Assembly (NCBI GenBank): GCA_025210395.1 | Contig: JAOARV010000031.1 | Coordinates: 106,646-139,947, forward strand | Reading direction: 5' to 3' | Length of the DNA: 33,302 nucleotides | Origin: Marinisporobacter sp. | GTDB lineage: Bacteria > Bacillota > Clostridia > Peptostreptococcales > Thermotaleaceae | Notes under the pieces: model-generated | Told to the model about the DNA's origin: nothing | What the model saw: only the letters and a program-made list of their open reading frames with translations | Databases searched by the model: none | Made by a program: the position numbers and the translations under genes | Shown here: positions 26,690 to 33,302 of the stretch, piece by piece | Numbering within the stretch: the stretch's first letter is position 1 | Layout of the letters: the number at the start of each line of letters is the position of its first letter

Positions 26690-27256
26690 ATGTATTCTTT
26701 AGAAGAAGTTAAAGCTTTTGTTTATGGATGTAAAAAATGTAAACTCTATAAAGGAAGAACAAATGTTGTTTTTGGGCAGGGAAATAAGCATGCAGATATT
26801 ATGTTTATAGGAGAAGGACCAGGATATTATGAGGATCAAGAAGGTATAGCTTTTATAGGACCAGCAGGACAGCTTTTAACAAAGGCTATTGAAGGGATAG
26901 GTTTCACAAGAGATGAAGTATATATTGCAAATATTGTAAAATGTAGACCTCCAAATAATAGAAATCCGGAAAAGGATGAAATGAAAGGGTGTATTCCTTA
27001 TCTAAGATGGCAAGTAAAAATTATAAAACCTAAAATTATTGTTTGCTTAGGTAAAATAGCTGCTATAAATATTATTGATCCTAATTTGAGGATTACAAGG
27101 GATAGAGGAAAATGGTATTGTAAAAAAGATATATGGATTTTACCAACCTTTCATCCTTCTGCTGTACTTCGTGATGTACTTAAAAAAAGATCTTTTTGGG
27201 AAGACTTTAAAGAAATAAAGAAAAAACATGAAGAAGTATTAGAAGAAAATAAATAG
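26690..27256 (+). CDS. udg: Uracil-DNA glycosylase, iron-sulfur family 4 type
   Basis: A 188-residue glycosylase with all four cluster cysteines, Cys14, Cys17, Cys85 and Cys101, motif A GEGPG at 41-45 (with YYEDQEG after it), and motif B FHPSAVLR near 153-160. It removes uracil arising from cytosine deamination to start base-excision repair. The ATG follows GGGGCGG. No ung-type gene is in view. The next gene, seven to 31 bases on, is a second member of the superfamily. Confidence 0.92.
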   Translation: MYSLEEVKAFVYGCKKCKLYKGRTNVVFGQGNKHADIMFIGEGPGYYEDQEGIAFIGPAGQLLTKAIEGIGFTRDEVYIANIVKCRPPNNRNPEKDEMKGCIPYLRWQVKIIKPKIIVCLGKIAAINIIDPNLRITRDRGKWYCKKDIWILPTFHPSAVLRDVLKKRSFWEDFKEIKKKHEEVLEENK

Positions 27257-27287
27257 ATTCAAAATGATAAAGAAAGGATTGTTTTTA

Positions 27288-27869
27288 TTGAAGGAGAATG
27301 AAATAGAAAAGTTAAATAAAAAAATAATAGAGGAACATGAAGATCAAGAAATTGTATTAGGAAATGGAAGTGTAGATAGTAGCATGATTCTTATAGGAGA
27401 AGCGCCAGGAGCAAAAGAGGTAGAAGCGAAGTTGCCTTTTGTTGGTCAGGCTGGAAAATATCTTGAAGAGTTTCTTCATGTTTTAGAATTAGATCGAAAG
27501 GAACTTTATATTACCAATACAGTAAAATTTAGACCTACTAAGATTAGCAGCAAAACAGGAGGAAAAATTAATAGAGCTCCATCTAAGAAGGAAATAGAGA
27601 ATTTTAAAGGGTATCTTTTTGATGAAATTGAAATCATACAACCTCAAGTAATTATTACCCTTGGAAATGTGCCATTGAAGACGATTACAGGGAATGAAAA
27701 AGATAAAATTGGAGAACTTCATGGAAAGGCTATTAAAGTAAATATAAAAGATAGAGAATATAAGGTGTTTCCTTTATATCATCCTGCAGCAGTAATTTAT
27801 AGAAGAGAGCTTAAGGAAGTATATATAGAAGATTTAAAGAAGTTAAAGAAGTTTAAAGAAAAGGCATAA
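27288..27869 (+). CDS. Cysteine-free uracil-DNA glycosylase superfamily protein
   Basis: A 193-residue relative of the preceding gene, with motif A GEAPG at 37-41, FVGQAGKYLEEFL, TNTVKFRP (Phe81 where family 4 has a cluster Cys) and motif B YHPAAVIYRRE. It has no cysteine at all, so it cannot carry the 4Fe-4S cluster. Whether it excises uracil or another base is unknown. I start it at TTG 27288, with AGAAAGGA nine bases upstream; the ATG at 27264 has no ribosome-binding site and would add eight residues. Same operon as udg, followed by a terminator. Confidence 0.82.
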   Translation: MKENEIEKLNKKIIEEHEDQEIVLGNGSVDSSMILIGEAPGAKEVEAKLPFVGQAGKYLEEFLHVLELDRKELYITNTVKFRPTKISSKTGGKINRAPSKKEIENFKGYLFDEIEIIQPQVIITLGNVPLKTITGNEKDKIGELHGKAIKVNIKDREYKVFPLYHPAAVIYRRELKEVYIEDLKKLKKFKEKA

Positions 27870-27910
27870 GTTTATTATTGGATAAATGATTTTTAACTAA
27901 ATATAGAATA

Positions 27911-27955
27911 AAAAGACAGCTCTATTACAACTAGTAAAAGAGTTGTCTTTTTTGT
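27911..27955 (+). terminator. Terminator after the glycosylase pair
   Basis: Arms 27911-27923 and 27939-27951 pair over 13 positions with one G-T and end in a T-run. Confidence 0.85.
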
Positions 27956-28218
27956 TTCTTAGGAAATTATAAAATTTAAAATCTGTGGATGATAAATGTT
28001 TGACCACTTTGAGTAAGTTTTATTACAAAATAATAGTTTTGTAATAAAACTTGCGAAATGAGCATATACGGCAGTATAATGCAAATTTTTTTATTTTTGT
28101 ACGAAAAAAATTAAATTTTGTAAAAATATTGGTTCGAATATTGTATAATTTTGTTAAGGACTATGTAAAATTATCTATTTTATAAAAAATAATGAAATTA
28201 AAGGGTCGGTGGGTAAAA
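27956..28218. other. Intergenic region before the DUF881 gene
   Basis: Very AT-rich DNA of about 260 bases, with one strong palindrome at 28015-28052 listed separately. No open frame is convincing and no clear promoter pair stands out. TGTGGATGA near 27983 resembles a DnaA box with one mismatch but is isolated. Confidence 0.5.
28015..28052. other. Perfect 16-pair palindrome upstream of the DUF881 gene
   Basis: Arms 28015-28030 and 28037-28052 are perfectly complementary around the loop TAATAG. The sequence after it is GCGAAATG, not T-rich, so it is not a normal terminator. It has the same size (38 bases: 16+6+16) as the palindrome at 21959-21996, though the sequences differ. Confidence 0.55.
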
Positions 28219-28959
28219 TTGAAAAAAAATAGTTTTGTCATATTAATATGCTTTATTTTTTTTGGAATATTGGCTTCAGTCCAATTTAAAGTAGTAAATG
28301 AATTAACAAAAGGTAAAATTTCAGCTGTAGAAGCGAACAAATTAGAAAAAGAACTTAAAAGTCTAAAAGAAGAAAGGAAAGAGCTATTAAATAAAATAGG
28401 GTCATTAGATCAAGTAATAGATCGATATGAAAATGATGAATCTCAAAAAGACATTTTTATAAAAAAAATAAAAGATGACATAGATCAATATAAATTAGTA
28501 AATGGGCAAATGGATGTGGAAGGCCCTGGAATTATCATGAGATTTAAAAATTCAGAGTTATATAAAGATATAGATATGGCATCTTATTATCCCGAATATT
28601 TATCAGCAATAATAAATATTTTAAATGGAGCCGATGCAGAAGCTATTTCTATAAATGATGAAAGGATTATTTCTACTACAGGAATTACATTTTTAGAAGA
28701 GCAAAATAAGTTAATAATAAATGAAAAAGAAATGGTTCCGCCTTTTGAAATAAAAAGTATTGGAAATGCAGATAGACTAGAATCTATTTTAAATATTAAG
28801 TATGGATTAATATGGGATATACATAAGGAAAATATTTTTCAGTTAGAAATAGAAAAAAAAGACTTTGTGAAAATTGGAAGAAGTAGTAAAAAAATAATAT
28901 TTAATTATACAAAGCCATCTACAAGAAGTGTAATGGATGAGGTTTATCATGCTAACTAA
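28219..28959 (+). CDS. Membrane-anchored DUF881 family protein
   Basis: A 246-residue protein with an N-terminal membrane anchor (about residues 4-22, FVILICFIFFGILASVQF), a coiled coil (about 35-95, rich in Lys and Glu) and an extracytoplasmic DUF881 domain with GQMDVEGPGIIMRFKNS and the LSAIINILNGADAEAISINDER segment. DUF881 proteins (YlxW/YlxX relatives) occur near division genes in many Firmicutes and Actinobacteria; their role is not established. I start it at TTG 28219 because GGTGGG lies just upstream; ATG at 28192 has no ribosome-binding site. It stands alone here. Confidence 0.82.
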   Translation: MKKNSFVILICFIFFGILASVQFKVVNELTKGKISAVEANKLEKELKSLKEERKELLNKIGSLDQVIDRYENDESQKDIFIKKIKDDIDQYKLVNGQMDVEGPGIIMRFKNSELYKDIDMASYYPEYLSAIINILNGADAEAISINDERIISTTGITFLEEQNKLIINEKEMVPPFEIKSIGNADRLESILNIKYGLIWDIHKENIFQLEIEKKDFVKIGRSSKKIIFNYTKPSTRSVMDEVYHAN

Positions 28960-29007
28960 AAAATTTAAAATAGCATGATGTTCGTTTATATATACATACA
29001 TCATTAA

Positions 29008-29041
29008 GCTCATGGGTCAGTTAATACCATGAGTTTTTTTT
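29008..29041 (+). terminator. Terminator after the DUF881 gene
   Basis: CTCATGG pairs with CCATGAG (extended by a G-T and an A-T pair) around an 11-base loop, followed by a long T-run. Confidence 0.82.
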
Positions 29042-29165
29042 TGATCCAATTATAGAATTTTATGTATTATAATCCAAAATAAGTAAACAATAAGCATTAG
29101 ATACTGAAATAATCTCATATACAGATGAAAATAATAATGAGGTAGATTGATAAAAAGGAGGATCA

Positions 29166-32100
29166 ATGATGACGAAAAAAATGAAAACAATGGATGGAAA
29201 TGAAGCTGCAGCTTATGTATCCTACGGGTTTACAGAAGTAGCAGCAATTTTTCCAATAACCCCTTCTTCTCCTATGGCAGAGAAAGTAGATGAATGGGCA
29301 TCACATGGGAAAAAAAATTTATTTGGACAAGTTGTAAAGGTTTCAGAGCTTCAATCTGAAGCAGGAGCTTCAGGAACTATGCACGGATCCCTTCAAGGTG
29401 GAGCGTTGACTACTACATATACAGCTTCTCAAGGATTACTTTTGATGGTTCCTAATATGTATAAAATGGCTGGAGAATTACTTCCAGGTGTATTTCATGT
29501 GAGTGCGAGAGCTTTAGCAACTCATGCATTATCTATTTTTGGAGATCATCAAGATGTTATGGCAACTAGACAAACGGGTTTTGCATTACTTGCATCAAGC
29601 AGTGTACAGGAAGCAATTGATTTAGGAGGAATTGCTCATTTAGCAGCTATAAAGTCTAGAGTGCCATTTTTACATTTCTTTGATGGGTTTAGAACCTCTC
29701 ATGAAATTCAAAAGGTAGAATTAATTGATTATGAAGACTTCAGAAAATTATTAGATTTTGAAGCCGTAAAGGATTTTCGTAATCGTTCATTAAACCCAGA
29801 TAGGCCCGTTTTAAGAGGAACAGCTCAAAATCCAGATATTTATTTCCAAGGAAGAGAAGCATCTAATGCATTTTATGAAAAGGTACCAGATATTGTAGCT
29901 GATTATATGAAGGAAATTACCAAAGTTACAGGAAGAGCGTATCATCCATTTGATTACTATGGGGCACCTGATGCTGAATATGTAATCATCGCAATGGGAT
30001 CAGTTTGCGAAACTATTGAAGAGACAGTGGATTATTTGCTGTCTAAAGGAGAAAAAGTAGGCGCAATAAAAGTAAGACTATATAGACCTTTTTCTAAAAA
30101 ACATTTCTTTGATGTATTCCCTAAGAATGTGAGAAGAATTGCAGTACTTGATCGTACGAAAGAACCAGGAGCAGTAGGAGAACCTTTATATACAGATGTA
30201 AGAAGTCTCTTTTATGATCATGACAATCAGCCAATAATTGTCGGTGGTAGATATGGTCTTGGTTCAAAGGATACAACTCCTGATCAAATTATAGCAGTAT
30301 ACAATAATTTGAAAAAAAGTAGTCCAAAGAATGGATTCACTATTGGTATAGATGATGATATTAGTCATACTTCTTTAGAAAAAGAAAAAGAAATGGAGAC
30401 CATACCAGAAGGAACGATTAGTTGTAAATTCTGGGGATTAGGTTCTGACGGAACTGTTGGGGCGAATAAAATGGCCATTAAGATTATTGGAGATCATACA
30501 GATCTTTATGCTCAAGCTTATTTTTCTTATGATAGTAAAAAATCGGGAGGAACAACTATATCTCATTTAAGATTTGGGAAAAAACCAATAAAATCTACTT
30601 ATTTAATTAATTATGCAGATTTTATTGCTTGTCATAATAAATCCTATGTGAATCATTATGATTTATTAAAAGGGATTAAGCCAAATGGAACATTTGTACT
30701 AAACTGTCCTTGGACACAAGAAGAGATTGATGAAAAATTACCAGCATCCCTTAAAAGAACGATTGCTGAGAAAAATATTAATTTCTATATGATTGATGCA
30801 GTAAAAATTGCACAAGAAATTGGTCTTGGTGGAAGAATCAATATGATCATGCAATCAGCCTTTTTCAAGCTAGCTAAGGTAATACCTATTGAAGATGCTG
30901 TAAGCTATTTAAAAGAAGCTGTTGAGAAAACCTATGGTAAAAAGGGCGAAAAAATCGTTAAGATGAATGAACAAGCCATAGAGCAAGGGGTAAAAGGACT
31001 TGTAAAAGTAAATATTTCAAGTGATTGGGCAAATCTTTCAGATGATCAATTACCAGAGGTAGAGGAACCCTACTTTGTAAAACATATTCAAAGACCTATG
31101 GCAAAAAATGAAGGAGATGATTTACCTGTAAGTGCATTTGAAGGAATTGAAGATGGAACTTTCCCATTAGGTACAACAGCTTATGAAAAACGTGGAATAG
31201 CTGTAATGGTACCTCAGTGGCAGGTGGATAAATGTATTCAATGTAATCAATGCGCTTATGTATGTCCTCATGCAACCATTAGACCATTCCTACTTGATGA
31301 AGAAGAGATGAAAAATAAACCAGAAACCTTTGAAACGAAGAAAGCTTTAGGAAAAGGCATGGAAAACATGCAGTATAGAATTCAAGTAAGTCCTCTAGAT
31401 TGTACAGGCTGTGGAAATTGTGCAGATATTTGTCCAGCACCACAAAAAGCTTTAGTAATGGTAAATGCAGAAGAGGAAACGGCTAAAGAAAAAGATCATT
31501 GGGAATATGCAGCAAAAGCTATTTCAACAAAAGATGAATTGATGAACAAATATACGGTGAAGGGAAGTCAGTTTGCAAAACCTTTATTTGAATTTTCAGG
31601 GGCTTGTGCAGGCTGTGGAGAGACTGCTTACTTAAAACTTGTTACGCAGCTTTATGGAGATCGTATGATGATTGCTAATGCAACAGGTTGTTCTTCAATA
31701 TGGGGAGGAAGTGCACCATCTGTTCCATTTACAACAAATTGTGAAGGAAAAGGACCTGCTTGGGCAAATTCATTATTTGAAGATAATGCAGAATATGGAT
31801 ACGGTATGTATTTAGGAGTAGAACAAATAAGAGAAAGATTAAAAGACTTAATGTATCAGGCTCAAAATTGTGATTTAGATCAGACGTGTAAAGAAGTAAT
31901 GAAAGAGTATATAGAAGCAATGGATGATGGAGAAAGCTGTAAAAGAGCAACACAAAAGCTACTTGCTGTTTTAGAAGAACATAATCATAAAGATCACCCA
32001 ATCATCAAAGAAATCTTAGAGAAAAAAGATTTTCTCATTAAGAAATCCGTATGGATTGTTGGTGGAGATGGATGGGCTTATGATATAGGATATGGAGGAC

Positions 32101-32699
32101 TTGATCATGTTTTAGCATCTGGAGAAGATGTAAATGTATTAGTATTTGATACTGAAGTGTATTCAAATACAGGAGGACAATCTTCTAAAGCAACACCAAC
32201 AGCAGCTGTAGCAAAATTTGCAGCATCTGGTAAGAAAATAAGAAAGAAAGATTTAGGTGTAATGGCTATGAGCTATGGATATGTATATGTAGCACAAATC
32301 GCTATGGGTGCAAATATGAATCATACCATTAAAGCTATTCAAGAGGCAGAAAAATATAAAGGACCATCTCTCATTATTTGCTATGCACCATGTATTAATC
32401 ATGGAATCAAAACAGGAATGGGAAGTACTGTAGCACAAGAGAAAAAAGCAGTAGATGCAGGATATTGGCATCTATATAGATATAATCCTGATTTAACTGC
32501 ACAAGGAAAGAATCCATTTACTTTAGATTCGAAAGAGCCAAAAACATCATTTAAAGAATATATTGAAGGAGAAATTCGATATACGCAGCTTAAAAATACA
32601 TTCCCAGACATGGCAGAGATTTTATTTGATGCAGCAGAGGAACATGCAAAAGAAAGATATGAAAGTTATAAGCGTTTAGCAGAAATGAAATATGAATAA
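29166..32699 (+). CDS. nifJ: Pyruvate:ferredoxin (flavodoxin) oxidoreductase
   Basis: A 1177-residue single-chain PFOR, the usual length. N-terminal domain I has TPSSPMAEKVDEWA; the ferredoxin domain has two 4Fe-4S motifs, CIQCNQCAYVCPH and CTGCGNCADICPAP; a proximal-cluster segment is CAGCGETAYL; and the TPP-binding domain has GDGWAYDIGYGGLDHVL and SNTGGQSSKATP. It converts pyruvate and CoA to acetyl-CoA, CO2 and reduced ferredoxin, the core step of clostridial fermentation. The ATG follows GGAGG; an ATG one codon later is equally possible. A terminator follows. Confidence 0.97.
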   Translation: MMTKKMKTMDGNEAAAYVSYGFTEVAAIFPITPSSPMAEKVDEWASHGKKNLFGQVVKVSELQSEAGASGTMHGSLQGGALTTTYTASQGLLLMVPNMYKMAGELLPGVFHVSARALATHALSIFGDHQDVMATRQTGFALLASSSVQEAIDLGGIAHLAAIKSRVPFLHFFDGFRTSHEIQKVELIDYEDFRKLLDFEAVKDFRNRSLNPDRPVLRGTAQNPDIYFQGREASNAFYEKVPDIVADYMKEITKVTGRAYHPFDYYGAPDAEYVIIAMGSVCETIEETVDYLLSKGEKVGAIKVRLYRPFSKKHFFDVFPKNVRRIAVLDRTKEPGAVGEPLYTDVRSLFYDHDNQPIIVGGRYGLGSKDTTPDQIIAVYNNLKKSSPKNGFTIGIDDDISHTSLEKEKEMETIPEGTISCKFWGLGSDGTVGANKMAIKIIGDHTDLYAQAYFSYDSKKSGGTTISHLRFGKKPIKSTYLINYADFIACHNKSYVNHYDLLKGIKPNGTFVLNCPWTQEEIDEKLPASLKRTIAEKNINFYMIDAVKIAQEIGLGGRINMIMQSAFFKLAKVIPIEDAVSYLKEAVEKTYGKKGEKIVKMNEQAIEQGVKGLVKVNISSDWANLSDDQLPEVEEPYFVKHIQRPMAKNEGDDLPVSAFEGIEDGTFPLGTTAYEKRGIAVMVPQWQVDKCIQCNQCAYVCPHATIRPFLLDEEEMKNKPETFETKKALGKGMENMQYRIQVSPLDCTGCGNCADICPAPQKALVMVNAEEETAKEKDHWEYAAKAISTKDELMNKYTVKGSQFAKPLFEFSGACAGCGETAYLKLVTQLYGDRMMIANATGCSSIWGGSAPSVPFTTNCEGKGPAWANSLFEDNAEYGYGMYLGVEQIRERLKDLMYQAQNCDLDQTCKEVMKEYIEAMDDGESCKRATQKLLAVLEEHNHKDHPIIKEILEKKDFLIKKSVWIVGGDGWAYDIGYGGLDHVLASGEDVNVLVFDTEVYSNTGGQSSKATPTAAVAKFAASGKKIRKKDLGVMAMSYGYVYVAQIAMGANMNHTIKAIQEAEKYKGPSLIICYAPCINHGIKTGMGSTVAQEKKAVDAGYWHLYRYNPDLTAQGKNPFTLDSKEPKTSFKEYIEGEIRYTQLKNTFPDMAEILFDAAEEHAKERYESYKRLAEMKYE

Positions 32700-32703
32700 A
32701 AAA

Positions 32704-32735
32704 GAGAATCCAGGAGATGGCCTGGATTTTTCTCT
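32704..32735. terminator. Terminator between nifJ and the small DUF3787-type gene
   Basis: AATCCAGG (32707-32714) pairs with CCTGGATT (32721-32728), followed by TTTCTCT. It touches the stop of the convergent small gene and probably serves both. Confidence 0.78.
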
Positions 32736-32895
32736 ATTTTTCATTTTCTTCTACCCATCTTTTCGCATTTTCTACTTCTAATTCATTAGGAATAGGAACG
32801 CATGATTCTGGTTTTAAGGTTTCTATATTTGCCCAAGAAGCAGTTTTGTGATTTTCTATTGGATGTTTAATTTTATTTAATTTGTTTTTGGACAT
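32734..32895 (-). CDS. Small DUF3787-type protein, probable spore-surface protein
   Basis: A 53-residue protein with the conserved core ENHKTASWANIE, then VPIPNELEVENAKRWVEENEK. From memory this matches DUF3787, a short family restricted to Clostridia with a C. difficile member described as a spore-surface protein; that attribution could not be checked here. ATG at 32895 has GGAGGG upstream on the minus strand; an earlier ATG lies before that site. It is transcribed toward nifJ, against the fork. No membrane segment or signal peptide. Confidence 0.65.
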   Translation of the reverse strand: MSKNKLNKIKHPIENHKTASWANIETLKPESCVPIPNELEVENAKRWVEENEK

Positions 32896-32974
32896 AATAT
32901 CCCTCCTTGTTATTAGTATTTTCAAAGTTAATAAAATCTATAATGGTAGCATATAACAAATGAATAAAAATATA

Positions 32975-33003
32975 TTGACATTTATAATAGAAGATGCTAT
33001 AGT
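32975..33003 (+). promoter_or_regulatory. rRNA operon promoter P1
   Basis: TTGACA (32975-32980) and TATAGT (32998-33003), 17-base spacer. Confidence 0.78.
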
Positions 33004-33057
33004 ATTACCTGTTGCTTTTAGTGCAACAACCATTTCAAAACTAGAAAAAACTTTTAG

Positions 33058-33086
33058 TTGACTTAAGACAAGATACGTGGTAAGAT
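33058..33086 (+). promoter_or_regulatory. rRNA operon promoter P2
   Basis: TTGACT (33058-33063) and TAAGAT (33081-33086), 17-base spacer. Confidence 0.68.
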
Positions 33087-33185
33087 AGTTCTTGTCGTCG
33101 CTGAAAGAAATTTTTTATAAAGCTTAGTACAAACTAGGTGGAAAGTTATAACTTAAATGAAAAGTTATGAAAGATAAAAAAGTTC

Positions 33186-33214
33186 TTGACAGCAACAAAC
33201 AAAAATGATAAGAT
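33186..33214 (+). promoter_or_regulatory. rRNA operon promoter P3
   Basis: TTGACA (33186-33191) and TAAGAT (33209-33214), 17-base spacer; closest to the boxA-like sequence. Confidence 0.78.
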
Positions 33215-33302
33215 AATTAAGGCGCCAAACGGCGGTTGATTTTAAAAAGAGATTTGATCTTTGAAAACTATACAGTGTAAGAAATTAAGCCAGAATAAGG
33301 AC

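Larger units (their letters stand above)
32896..33302 (+). promoter_or_regulatory. Upstream region and leader of an rRNA operon
   Basis: This 400-base stretch has no gene. It holds three tandem sigma-A-type promoters (separate entries) and, at 33255-33269, TGATCTTTGAAAACT, close to the boxA antitermination site that precedes 16S rRNA genes in Firmicutes. The GGCGCC and CGGCGG blocks near 33221-33236 may form part of the leader stem. The 16S rRNA 5' end itself is not in the window, so the operon is inferred. Confidence 0.8.

Noticed and set aside
27983..27991. DnaA box-like TGTGGATGA before the DUF881 gene
   Set aside because: A single imperfect copy far from the origin cluster, expected by chance in AT-rich DNA.

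Overview
The window is the chromosomal replication-origin region of a low-GC, anaerobic, spore-forming, probably chemotactic member of the Clostridia (Firmicutes). The evidence is the classic gene order around dnaA (rpmH-rnpA-yidD-yidC-jag-mnmE-mnmG-rsmG-noc-soj on one side, dnaA-dnaN-yaaA-recF-remB-gyrB-gyrA on the other), a pyruvate:ferredoxin oxidoreductase, a Spo0E-like protein, a probable clostridial spore-surface protein, and a sigB operon directly after gyrA, as in Clostridioides difficile. I cannot name the species from sequence alone.

Layout. Positions 1-8046 lie left of the origin and are transcribed leftward: the N-terminus of soj/parA (cut by the window edge), noc, rsmG, mnmG, mnmE, then the jag-yidC-yidD-rnpA-rpmH unit driven by a perfect-consensus promoter. 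The only rightward gene there is a half-size TMEM165/GDT1-type membrane protein at 634-903. Positions 8047-10235 hold a bipartite oriC: a cluster of DnaA boxes upstream of dnaA, and between dnaA and dnaN three perfect DnaA boxes, a GC cluster and a run of DnaA-trio triplets followed by AT-rich DNA. The last DnaA box fills the gap between the dnaN ribosome-binding site and its ATG. Positions 10236-17797 carry dnaN, yaaA, recF, remB, gyrB and gyrA.

Positions 17849-19954 are a compact rsbV-rsbW-sigB operon with a candidate SigB-type promoter of its own and a bacteriohemerythrin as last gene. A chemotaxis pair follows (receiver-CheX fusion overlapping a stand-alone cheX), then a small Spo0E-like gene. 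Positions 22161-26586 hold a long-chain polyprenyl diphosphate synthase, a Trp T-box with trpS, an alpha/beta hydrolase, and a YtpB-family sesquarterpene synthase. Two adjacent uracil-DNA glycosylase-superfamily genes follow, one with an iron-sulfur cluster and one without any cysteine, then a membrane-anchored DUF881 protein, the 1177-residue PFOR, a small DUF3787-type protein, and finally three tandem promoters and a boxA-like leader of an rRNA operon whose 16S gene begins beyond the right edge.

Most genes point away from oriC, i.e. with the replication fork; the exceptions are the GDT1-type gene, spo0E-like, ytpB and the DUF3787 gene. Several intergenic hairpins do not look like terminators and are reported separately. 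I saw no CRISPR array, insertion sequence, prophage or obvious foreign island. The window is a core chromosomal region with a few uncommon accessory combinations rather than a wholly new system.
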